Assembly: GCA_937928295.1 (NCBI GenBank)
Contig: CALEYY010000204.1
Span: 1-6,016, forward strand
DNA length: 6,016 nucleotides
From: an uncultured Moraxellaceae bacterium
Lineage (GTDB): Bacteria > Pseudomonadota > Gammaproteobacteria > Pseudomonadales > Moraxellaceae
Direction: 5' to 3'
Shown one piece after another: positions 1-5,667 of this stretch. The position numbers and the translations under genes were made by a program. How positions within the stretch are numbered: the stretch's first letter is position 1; every line of letters starts with the position of its first letter. The notes under the pieces were generated by a model. The model saw only the letters and a program-made list of their open reading frames with translations, searched no databases and had not been told where the DNA came from.

Positions 1-423
1 CGCACCGATACGATCGTAGGCGAGCACAAAGCGGGTACCTTCAGCCGCCAGAACAAAATCGCAAGCACTCATGAGGCTGATGCCGGCACCCGCGACAGCA
101 CCCTGGACGCTGGCAATAACCGGTGCGTGGTGATTGGCCAAGGTTTCGATGACAGGGTGCAGAGCATCGAGCAGCTCATCGACAACACCTGCGGCGGCCT
201 CGAAGTCTTCAGCGAAGCGAGCCAGGTCGCCGCCGGCCATGAATGCACGGCCATTGCCGCGCAACACGATGCAACGCACCTGAGCATCGCTGGCGAGTGC
301 CGTCACAGCATCATGAATAGCCCAGGCAGTGGCGACATCAAGCGCATTCAAAACATCCGGACGATTGACGGTAATGGTGGCGATGCCGGTGTCGGTATCA
401 CGGTGTAATTCGGCCAGAGCCAT
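1..423 (-). CDS. Enoyl-CoA hydratase/isomerase family protein, PaaG-like (3' end outside window)
   Basis: This is the N-terminal 141 residues of a crotonase-fold protein; the family is usually about 260 residues, so roughly half is missing past base 1. Visible family marks are NRPDVLNALD (20-29), the first oxyanion-hole loop FMAGGDL (61-67) and the second AGAGISL (111-117) followed by ACD (120-122). The ATG at 423 is preceded by a strong Shine-Dalgarno, AGGAGAGG, four bases away. Aligning by eye to rat enoyl-CoA hydratase, the two catalytic glutamates (Glu144, Glu164) fall on Ser116 and Tyr136. The segment RFVLAYDRIG resembles PaaG-type isomerases, which lack both glutamates and use an aspartate just downstream; that residue would lie outside the window. 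A delta3-delta2 enoyl-CoA or ring-epoxide isomerase role is therefore more likely than classical hydration, but this is inference. It starts 20 bp after the acyl-CoA dehydrogenase stop and is the last visible gene of the operon. Confidence 0.88.
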   Translation of the reverse strand, partial: MALAELHRDTDTGIATITVNRPDVLNALDVATAWAIHDAVTALASDAQVRCIVLRGNGRAFMAGGDLARFAEDFEAAAGVVDELLDALHPVIETLANHHAPVIASVQGAVAGAGISLMSACDFVLAAEGTRFVLAYDRIGA

Positions 424-443
424 TGATCCTCTCCTGCAGGTGT

Positions 444-1664
444 TCAGCCAGCCAACTCGCGGCCAAAGATGTGACGCGCGATGACCCAGCGCTGAATTTC
501 GTTGGCGCCTTCGTAGATTTCACCGATTTTGGCATCGCGATAGATGGATTCAAGCGGGAAGGTTTCGCCGGTGGCAGACAGTTCACGCACAAAGCCGTAG
601 GCACCACAAACCTGAATGGCGTCGCGTGCGACATCAACCGCCAGACGGCTGCCGAAGAACTTGGCCATCGCAGCCTCGATATCGGCATCGCCTTCCCGGT
701 CGTAGCGGAAGGCGGCTTTTTGATACAGATTGCGGCCGTTTTCGATGCCCAGTGCATGCTCGGCGAAAGTGAACTGCCAATGTTGAAAGCGGGCTAACTC
801 CTGGCCGAATACCTTGCGCTTGCTCATGTAATCTGCGGAGTAATCGAATGCAGCCTGTGCCATGGCGACGCCGATGGCACCGATGCCCATGCGTCCGAGC
901 ATGAGCGCACCCAGTGCGACACGCAGACCTTGGCCATCGCTGCCAATGACATGATCTTCGGGCACAAAGACATTATCGAAGTAGATGTCGGCGGTGAGCT
1001 GGGCATGGTTGCCCATTTTCCGGTCGGGCTCGCCGACGCTCACGCCATCCGCGTGCATGTCCGCCAGGAACATGGTGAGTCGATCGCCGCTGCGGCAGAG
1101 TAGAACAATATGGTCAGCGGCAACGGAGTTGGTGATCCAGCGCTTCTGGCCGCTAATGCGAAATCCACCATCGACACGAGTGGCGATGGTCTGCATGGAG
1201 CTTGCAGACAGGTCTGTGCTGGCGGCTGGTTCGCTGGTCGCGAACGAGCCTACAAATTCGCCTCGCACTAGAGCCGACAAGTAGCGCGTGCGCAGGGGCT
1301 CCTGCGCGCGCTCCAATGTCTTGCCAACAAGAATGGCCTGGCCGTCATACAGTGCCGATGCCAAGCCTGGTGAAAAATACGCGAGCTCTTCAATGACCGT
1401 TAATGTCGCTAGCGTCGGGAACTCCAGGCCACGCCCGCCAACATCCGCCGTGAAGGGTATTTGGTAGAGGCCAGCAGCGGCCATGGCATTGAAAATATCG
1501 CGAGGAAAAGAGTCATATGACTCCGGCGTTGTGTTCAGCCGGTGAGCGACGGGGCGCAGAATATCTTCGGCAAAGGTGCGAGCCTCAATACGGATACGGC
1601 GTGTTTCTTCGGGTAGCCAAGTGTCATGAAACAGATGATCAGCGCGGCGAGTTGGAATGTTCAT
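444..1664 (-). CDS. Acyl-CoA dehydrogenase
   Basis: A 406-residue cytosolic FAD enzyme that makes the alpha,beta double bond of acyl-CoA esters and passes electrons to electron-transfer flavoprotein. The order is standard: an alpha-helical N-terminal domain (about 1-135), a central beta domain starting GSFATSEPAASTDLS (139-153) with the substrate/FAD segment GQKRWITNS (172-180), and a C-terminal helical domain with RKVFGQELARFQ (283-294). The catalytic base is Glu385 in IYEGANEIQR, the position used by medium- and short-chain family members. The frame stays open upstream to 1925, but that stretch overlaps the short-chain dehydrogenase gene in another frame and adds a non-family extension. The ATG at 1664, five bases after that gene's stop, gives a normal family length. 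Its ribosome site is modest (AGGG about 10 bases upstream), so translational coupling is likely. Chain-length or branched specificity cannot be told. Confidence 0.95.
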   Translation of the reverse strand: MNIPTRRADHLFHDTWLPEETRRIRIEARTFAEDILRPVAHRLNTTPESYDSFPRDIFNAMAAAGLYQIPFTADVGGRGLEFPTLATLTVIEELAYFSPGLASALYDGQAILVGKTLERAQEPLRTRYLSALVRGEFVGSFATSEPAASTDLSASSMQTIATRVDGGFRISGQKRWITNSVAADHIVLLCRSGDRLTMFLADMHADGVSVGEPDRKMGNHAQLTADIYFDNVFVPEDHVIGSDGQGLRVALGALMLGRMGIGAIGVAMAQAAFDYSADYMSKRKVFGQELARFQHWQFTFAEHALGIENGRNLYQKAAFRYDREGDADIEAAMAKFFGSRLAVDVARDAIQVCGAYGFVRELSATGETFPLESIYRDAKIGEIYEGANEIQRWVIARHIFGRELAG

Positions 1665-1669
1665 AAAAT

Positions 1670-2467
1670 TCAGGCCCTGTTGGCTTGTTGGAAGACGAAC
1701 CACGCCGTCAGCTGTGGCGGCAACACACGAATCAACATGCTTTGCAGGCTCAGTGGCAGCGTGGGCAGCACTATGCGCTTGCCCTTCTGCATGCCCTCGT
1801 AGCCTGCCCGCGCCACCGAGGCCGGCGTGGCAATACTGGCCGAGACAAAACGGGTAATGCCTTGCGTCGAGGTGTGACGACTTTGTGCGGTATCGAGAAA
1901 TTGCGTGCGGGTGGTGCTCGGGCACAAGCAGGTGACTTTTACGCCATGTGCTTGCAGCTCCTGACCTAGCGCCACACTGAGTGACAGCACATAGGATTTG
2001 CTGGCGCTGTAGGCCGCGAAATAGGGCATGGGTGCGAAGCCGGCGAGCGAGGCGACATTGAGAATATGCCCGCCGCCGCGCCGCTTCATGTCTTGCCCGA
2101 TCAGCGCGCAGAGCTGGCTCATCAGCGTATTGTTCACGGTCAGCATCTTGCCCAGCCGCGCCACATCCAGCTCGGTATGTTCGCCGAATAGCCCGAAACC
2201 GACATTATTGACGAGCACATCCAAGCAAATATGGTGCTCCACCAGCCAAGCCTGAATGCGCACGGCAGCATCGGGCTCAGACAGATCCATCTGTACAGGC
2301 AGGTAAGTTGTGCCGGGTATGTCGCGGGCGAGCAGCGTGCCCAGCTCATCCAGCTCGTGCTGTAGCAGGCTGAACACCACGATGCGATAACCGTCCATGG
2401 CAAAAAGCTTGCAGAACTCACGGCCGATGCCGCCGGCACCGCCGGTAATCAATACTGTTTTTTGCAT
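1670..2467 (-). CDS. Short-chain dehydrogenase/reductase (classical SDR)
   Basis: A 265-residue NAD(P)-dependent oxidoreductase with a Rossmann fold. Visible motifs are the glycine-rich cofactor loop TGGAGGIG (8-15), DLS (61-63) near the adenine pocket, NNVG (87-90), the helix-4 asparagine Asn113, catalytic Ser140, and Tyr153 with Lys157 in YSASK. The Ser-Tyr spacing of 13 is canonical. The usual PG after strand 6 is replaced by CPSTTRT (182-188). The overall look is that of the broad DltE-like oxidoreductase group, and the tail (about 232-262) is hydrophobic and could touch membrane or a lipid substrate. It starts 37 bp after the desaturase stop behind a weak purine-rich site (AGAGAGAGAAC) and ends five bases before the acyl-CoA dehydrogenase start. 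In this operon it could oxidise an alcohol to an aldehyde or ketone, or act on a 3-hydroxyacyl intermediate. The motifs do not choose between these. Confidence 0.93.
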   Translation of the reverse strand: MQKTVLITGGAGGIGREFCKLFAMDGYRIVVFSLLQHELDELGTLLARDIPGTTYLPVQMDLSEPDAAVRIQAWLVEHHICLDVLVNNVGFGLFGEHTELDVARLGKMLTVNNTLMSQLCALIGQDMKRRGGGHILNVASLAGFAPMPYFAAYSASKSYVLSLSVALGQELQAHGVKVTCLCPSTTRTQFLDTAQSRHTSTQGITRFVSASIATPASVARAGYEGMQKGKRIVLPTLPLSLQSMLIRVLPPQLTAWFVFQQANRA

Positions 2468-2504
2468 GTTGTTCTCTCTCTTAAAGCGGACTCAGTAGGC
2501 TGGC

Positions 2505-3395
2505 TCAAGGGGCCGGCTTGGTGCTGGCAGGCGTGCGCTTCGCGCCGAGACCGAAGGGCGATACCACGCCGGGATTTTTCGATTGGTGATACGCCAGCCG
2601 GGCTTTCCATGCCTTGCCATAGCGATAGAACGGCACGGTCGGGTAAAGGTGATGAACGAGGTGATAGTTCTGATACGCCAGCAACGGCGTCAGCAGCCAT
2701 TCCCAGCCAAGCCTGATCAGCGTGGCTTGATACGGGTCTTCGCTTTCCCGGACGATCGCGGGGTAGTGAGGCAGCACCATGAACACTAGGCACATCAGGA
2801 AAAACCCCACATAGATAGGAATCAGCCAGAGCCAGAGCATCTGTACCGGGGCGATAACGAAGAGTAAGGCCACGGTGCCGAGGCCGATGGCGACCTCGCG
2901 CCAGGTCTCGCGGGCATTAATCCCCGGAAAATCCTTGGGCGACTTAGCGAAGGTGTAGAGATAAAGAAAGGGCCAGAAGCCCCAGACCGGCATCAGCAGA
3001 AAATGGCTGGAGAGAAAGTGGTCCGGGTCGTTTTCTTCGTTGGTGAAACGATGATGGCGCATGTGCATGACGCGCATGAATTTGCCGGTGCCGAAGGGAA
3101 TGGCCACGAAAGTGCTGGCGGCCATGATCAGCTCGTTCAGCTTGCCATTGCTCGATGCCGAGCGATGCATGGAGTCATGAGCCGGCGTGAACAGTAGATA
3201 AATCGACAGCGCATTAATCACGGTGCCGGCCCAGAGCGGCAGTATCTCCAGAAAGCACAGCACGCTCGCCACGATGATGGCGGTATTGGCCATCACCATG
3301 AGCACAACGGCGGGCCAGGAAACAGCAGGCGGGGTGCGCAAGTCGCGCATGATGTCGGCCGAGTTATCGGCCACGGTTGCCGGATGATTAGTCAT
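2505..3395 (-). CDS. Membrane fatty acid desaturase-family protein (di-iron, three His boxes)
   Basis: An integral membrane protein of the fatty acid desaturase superfamily (Pfam FA_desaturase), 296 residues from this ATG. The three iron-binding histidine boxes, numbered from the alternative GTG start at 3404, are HDSMH (76-80), HMRHH (114-118, continuing RFTN and then DPD) and HLVHH (248-252, in NYHLVHHLYPTVPFYRYGKAW). Hydrophobic segments at about 30-53, 56-73, 92-104, 137-150 and 171-212 give the usual membrane topology, with the histidine boxes on the cytoplasmic side. The box 2 context resembles that of carotenoid hydroxylases as well as acyl desaturases, so the reaction may be desaturation or hydroxylation of a lipid-like substrate. 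The GTG at 3404 directly abuts the aldehyde dehydrogenase stop codon. The ATG at 3395 is preferred because AAGTGAG lies four bases upstream. An electron donor (ferredoxin or rubredoxin reductase) is not encoded nearby in this window. Confidence 0.9.
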   Translation of the reverse strand: MTNHPATVADNSADIMRDLRTPPAVSWPAVVLMVMANTAIIVASVLCFLEILPLWAGTVINALSIYLLFTPAHDSMHRSASSNGKLNELIMAASTFVAIPFGTGKFMRVMHMRHHRFTNEENDPDHFLSSHFLLMPVWGFWPFLYLYTFAKSPKDFPGINARETWREVAIGLGTVALLFVIAPVQMLWLWLIPIYVGFFLMCLVFMVLPHYPAIVRESEDPYQATLIRLGWEWLLTPLLAYQNYHLVHHLYPTVPFYRYGKAWKARLAYHQSKNPGVVSPFGLGAKRTPASTKPAP

Positions 3396-3404
3396 GATGC
3401 TCAC

Positions 3405-4838
3405 TTAGCTCAGAAAGAAACGCTTGATGAAGGCATGTGCCGGTTTATTGAACGGCGGCATGATGTATTTGAGGCCATTGAAGCGGGATTTGATGAGCAC
3501 GCTGCGCGCATTAGACATGGCCAAGAAGCCCTCGCGGCCGTGGTACTTGCCCATGCCCGAGGCGCCAACGCCGCCGAAAGGCAGGTCATCGACGGCGACA
3601 TGGCTCATCACATCGTTGACCGTCACGCCACCGGAGTGGCTGTTGGCAATCAGGTATTCGATGCGTTTGCGGTCATAGTCAAAGTAGTACAGCGCGAGCG
3701 GGCGCGGCTGACTGTTGATGTAGCGCAGTACCTCGTCGAGATCGGTGTACTCCAGCACAGGCAGCACCGGCCCGAAGATTTCGTTTTGCATGATCTGCAT
3801 GTCGCGCGTCACACCGATGACCAGTGTCACCGGCATTTTGCGGCTGCCACTGAAGTCTTCATGAGCGGGGTTGATCTCGATGATCTGCGCCCCGCGTGTA
3901 CGCGCATCATCGAGATAGCCTTGGATGCGGCGGTACTGCTTGTCGTTGATGACGGAGGTGTAGTCCGGGTTGTTCAGCAGCGTTGGATACATCAGCTTGA
4001 TTTGCGCCGTGAAGCGCTCAACAAACTCCGCCTGGCGACCTGTGGCCACATAAGCGTGATCGGCCGCGACGCAGGTCTGACCGGCGTTCCAGCATTTGCC
4101 GAAAGCCAGCCGCTCGACGGCATCCTGAATCGGAAAGGATTCATGCACGATGACCGGCGACTTGCCGCCCAGCTCCAGCAGCACCGGTGTCAGGTTGCGA
4201 CTGGCCTCTTGCATGACAATGCGACCGACCTGAGTCGATCCGGTGAAGGTGATTTGATTGAACGCGAGCTTGGGAAATGCCTCAGAAATGGCGCCTTGGC
4301 CCGTGATCACGGCCACATGATCGATGTCGTAGATTTCGGCCAGCATGTGCTTGAACGCCTCCGCCAAGCGTGGCGTGTAGCCAGACATCTTGATCATCAC
4401 GCGATTGCCGGCGGCGAGGGCGTACATGAGCGGGCCGACTGCCAGAAAGACCGGGTAATTCCACGGCACGATGATGCCGACCACGCCGAGTGGCTGGTAT
4501 TCCACGCGTGCCCGTGCCGGCATCTGCAAGATCGAGACATGACGCTTTTCGGGCCGCATCCAGCCTTTGATGTGGTTGAGGCAATACTTGATGCCTTCGA
4601 GGCCGAAGAGCATCTCCGCCATCTTGAACTCATCCGCCGAGCGATGACCGTAGTCGGCACTGAGCTCTGCAGCCAGCCGATCCTGATGTTTCTTCAGTGC
4701 ACCCTGCAGCGCCTGCAAATGAGCTATCCGTTGCTCCAGCGTGAATGTCGCAGCTTCCGAGAGTGCTGCTTGCTGACGCTGGAAGATGCGCGTCATGGCT
4801 GCGAGCGAGGGGTTCACATCGATGTTTTCGTAAATCAT
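3405..4838 (-). CDS. Aldehyde dehydrogenase, coniferyl-aldehyde dehydrogenase type
   Basis: A 477-residue NAD(P)-dependent aldehyde dehydrogenase that oxidises an aldehyde to its carboxylic acid. The cofactor domain shows PWNYP with the oxyanion Asn127, the coenzyme lysine Lys150 (in VMIKMSGYTP) and the FTGSTQVG turn (198-205). The general base is Glu222 in LELGGKSP, the nucleophile is Cys256 in NAGQTC, and the C-terminal cofactor Glu353 sits in NEIFGPV. Length and the segments IKMSGYTP, DDLPFGGVGASGMGKYHG and PPFNKP match the coniferyl-aldehyde dehydrogenase (CalB) branch of the class-3-like family, which also contains enzymes acting on aliphatic aldehydes. The name is therefore a family label and does not establish the substrate. 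The start at 4838 has a near-perfect Shine-Dalgarno, AGGAGG, six bases upstream. It is the first enzyme gene of the operon, and its stop touches the alternative GTG start of the desaturase gene. Confidence 0.93.
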   Translation of the reverse strand: MIYENIDVNPSLAAMTRIFQRQQAALSEAATFTLEQRIAHLQALQGALKKHQDRLAAELSADYGHRSADEFKMAEMLFGLEGIKYCLNHIKGWMRPEKRHVSILQMPARARVEYQPLGVVGIIVPWNYPVFLAVGPLMYALAAGNRVMIKMSGYTPRLAEAFKHMLAEIYDIDHVAVITGQGAISEAFPKLAFNQITFTGSTQVGRIVMQEASRNLTPVLLELGGKSPVIVHESFPIQDAVERLAFGKCWNAGQTCVAADHAYVATGRQAEFVERFTAQIKLMYPTLLNNPDYTSVINDKQYRRIQGYLDDARTRGAQIIEINPAHEDFSGSRKMPVTLVIGVTRDMQIMQNEIFGPVLPVLEYTDLDEVLRYINSQPRPLALYYFDYDRKRIEYLIANSHSGGVTVNDVMSHVAVDDLPFGGVGASGMGKYHGREGFLAMSNARSVLIKSRFNGLKYIMPPFNKPAHAFIKRFFLS

Positions 4839-4844
4839 CTGAAA

Positions 4845-4850
4845 CCTCCT
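4845..4850 (-). promoter_or_regulatory. Strong ribosome binding site of the aldehyde dehydrogenase gene
   Basis: AGGAGG on the minus strand, six bases before the ATG at 4838. It is one of the two clearest Shine-Dalgarno sequences in the window (the other serves the enoyl-CoA hydratase family gene) and fixes the start. A stem-loop ends only two bases upstream of it, so folding of the leader could influence its accessibility. Confidence 0.85.
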
Positions 4851-4852
4851 GT

Positions 4853-4886
4853 GTTAGCGCGAGCAGAGAAGTTGCTCGGGGCTAAC
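4853..4886 (-). promoter_or_regulatory. Stem-loop in the leader of the aldehyde dehydrogenase operon
   Basis: An imperfect inverted repeat. The left arm is GTTAGCGCGAGCA (4853-4865), the loop is seven bases (4866-4872), and the right arm TGCTCGGGGCTAAC (4873-4886) has the reverse complement GTTAGCCCCGAGCA. Six outer and five inner base pairs flank a small asymmetric internal mismatch. It ends two bases upstream of the AGGAGG ribosome site. There is no U-run after it in the minus direction, so it is not a standard terminator. It could be an operator dyad or a leader hairpin affecting translation or mRNA stability; the sequence does not decide. Confidence 0.5.
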
Positions 4887-4902
4887 AGCTGGTGGTTCAG
4901 AC

Positions 4903-4914
4903 TCGCATGTGCGA
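4903..4914. repeat. Short dyad, possible operator
   Basis: TCGCA-TG-TGCGA, a dyad with five-base arms and a two-base centre, lies 65 bp upstream of the aldehyde dehydrogenase start. It does not match the TGCAA-N4-TTGCA dyads at padR-fadH, so if it is an operator it would serve a different regulator. An arm this short can arise by chance. Confidence 0.25.
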
Positions 4915-5022
4915 TCCGGTTTGCGCAGGGTCAGACGGTGCCAAGAGGGGGGCAGATAATGTCAGGTCATTTGGCGTTGAAAGCCAATATAGCGATTGCG
5001 TAAGAAGAGCAGGGCAGCGGGT

Positions 5023-5553
5023 TTATTCAGCCACTACACGCAACGCCTTCTCACAAAATTCCGCCTGAGCAGCCTCTAGCGCCAGCCCCGACTGCAGTAC
5101 CAGGTACTGCAGCTGCTCCGCCCTTGCCAGCTCCCGACCAGCAAAGTCTCGCGCCTCGATCTCCCGGTACAGCACTAGCTGCTGCCGGTGCCGCTCTAGC
5201 CGATGCCGCAGATCATTCACTACTCCTGCCTCCGGCCCCAGCACAGCCTCCGCACGCAGCCTGACCATCAGGGCATCGCGCAGTGGGGTGGGGTCGTCGA
5301 CCTCGCCGACCCAGCGGCGCAGCTCATCGCCGCCCGCCGGCAGCACTTCGTAGACGCGCTTGCGGCCACGCGAGCCCTCGGCGGCGGCTGACGCGACCCA
5401 TCCTGCCGATTCCAGCTTGCCCAGCTCCTTGTAGATCTGCTGATGCGATGCCGGCCAGAAGAAGCCGATGGAGCGGTCGAAGCGTCGCGCCAGCTCCAGG
5501 CCGGAGCAGGGGCGTTCCAGCAGCGAGGTCAGCAGGGCGTGGGGCAGGGACAT
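5023..5553 (-). CDS. PadR-family transcriptional regulator
   Basis: A 176-residue DNA-binding repressor-type protein. The N-terminal winged helix-turn-helix (about 1-75) begins MSLPHALLTSLLERPCSG, typical of PadR proteins, with the recognition helix around HQQIYKELGKLESAGWV (37-53) and a basic wing with GSRGRKR (60-66). The C-terminal half (about 95-176) is a long, charged helical region like the PadR/AphA dimerisation domain, with heptad-like leucines. The frame is open further upstream to a TTG at 5601 and an ATG at 5586. Those starts would add a non-family tail and would overlap the dyad at 5597-5610, so the ATG at 5553 is preferred although its ribosome site is weak. It diverges from fadH across 114 bp that hold two matching dyads, so it probably controls fadH and itself. 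The inducer is unknown; family members often sense phenolic or other hydrophobic ligands. The enzyme operon lies 184 bp downstream on the same strand. Confidence 0.9.
   Translation of the reverse strand: MSLPHALLTSLLERPCSGLELARRFDRSIGFFWPASHQQIYKELGKLESAGWVASAAAEGSRGRKRVYEVLPAGGDELRRWVGEVDDPTPLRDALMVRLRAEAVLGPEAGVVNDLRHRLERHRQQLVLYREIEARDFAGRELARAEQLQYLVLQSGLALEAAQAEFCEKALRVVAE
5092..5112. repeat. Perfect 21-bp dyad inside the regulator gene
   Basis: Nine-base arms CTGCAGTAC and GTACTGCAG flank the centre CAG. The dyad sits near the 3' end of the padR-family gene, where it encodes LQYLVLQ (residues 148-154). The amphipathic leucine/glutamine repeat partly explains the symmetry. No function can be assigned. 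Confidence 0.4.
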
Positions 5554-5596
5554 GAGTCGCTCATCTCGGGAGGTTGCCCGCAGCATAGTATTATTC

Positions 5597-5610
5597 TGCA
5601 ACTGGTTGCA
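5597..5610. promoter_or_regulatory. Operator-like dyad O1 (probable PadR site)
   Basis: TGCAAC-TG-GTTGCA is a perfect dyad with six-base arms. It shares the core TGCAA-N4-TTGCA with the dyad at 5636-5651, 40 bp away centre to centre. It overlaps the first five bases of the proposed fadH -35 box and lies upstream of the preferred regulator start. PadR proteins bind dyads of this general size, usually built on ATGT/ACAT, so binding by the adjacent regulator is a reasonable inference. Confidence 0.65.
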
Positions 5611-5634
5611 ATTAATGCGGCGCTGATTTATAAA
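5606..5634 (+). promoter_or_regulatory. fadH: Sigma70-type promoter for fadH
   Basis: The -35 box is TTGCAA (5606-5611), followed by a 17-base spacer and the -10 box TATAAA (5629-5634). Transcription would start near 5641, giving a leader of about 27 bases. O1 covers most of the -35 box and O2 covers the start site, an arrangement that suits repression. Confidence 0.6.
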
Positions 5635-5635
5635 T

Positions 5636-5651
5636 ATGCAATCAGTTGCAT
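5636..5651. promoter_or_regulatory. Operator-like dyad O2 (probable PadR site)
   Basis: ATGCAA-TCAG-TTGCAT is a perfect dyad with six-base arms, just after the proposed fadH -10 box and over the predicted transcription start. Read on the other strand, its central 14 bases (TGCAACTGATTGCA) differ from O1 (TGCAACTGGTTGCA) at one position. A second near-identical copy at a spacing of about four helical turns makes a chance origin unlikely. Confidence 0.68.
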
Positions 5652-5667
5652 AAACAGGTGCCTAATC

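Larger units (their letters stand above)
4839..5022. other. Leader/intergenic region between padR-family gene and aldehyde dehydrogenase operon
   Basis: These 184 bp hold no convincing gene. From the operon side they contain the Shine-Dalgarno of the aldehyde dehydrogenase, a stem-loop (4853-4886), a 12-bp dyad (4903-4914) and a short hairpin-capable repeat TTGGC/GCCAA (4971-4987). A promoter for the enzyme operon probably lies here. The only fair -10 match on the minus strand is TATATT (4991-4986), and it has no good -35. There is no rho-independent terminator after the regulator gene, so read-through from padR into the operon is possible. Confidence 0.6.

Noticed and set aside
423..797. Plus-strand open frame of 124 codons opposite the acyl-CoA dehydrogenase C-terminus
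   Set aside because: A mirror frame of a well-supported gene, with no ribosome site or domain.
1665..1925. Upstream in-frame extension of the acyl-CoA dehydrogenase by 87 codons
   Set aside because: It overlaps the C-terminal coding region of the SDR in another frame and encodes nothing like an acyl-CoA dehydrogenase N-terminus. The ATG at 1664 gives a normal family length.
4928..4944. Sigma54-like promoter on the minus strand (TTGGCACC with a partner about ten bases on)
   Set aside because: The -24 half looks good, but the -12 half has CC where GC is required and lacks TTGC, so the invariant dinucleotide is missing.
4971..4987. TTGGC-N7-GCCAA hairpin as a terminator for the regulator gene
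   Set aside because: Five base pairs only, and no following U-run in the minus direction.
4986..4991. TATATT as the -10 box of the enzyme operon promoter
   Set aside because: No acceptable -35 box at 16-18 bp upstream. It is kept only as a note in the intergenic entry.
3384..5003. A 539-codon open frame on the plus strand opposite the aldehyde dehydrogenase gene
   Set aside because: It is antisense to a gene with complete catalytic motifs, its translation is rich in His, Arg and Asp with no recognisable domain, and it runs through the operon leader. GC-rich codon bias on the true strand explains the lack of stops.
5554..5601. Longer regulator starts at the TTG (5601) or ATG (5586)
   Set aside because: They add a tail outside the PadR domain. 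The TTG lies inside the O1 dyad, and MSLPHALL at 5553 is the typical family N-terminus.
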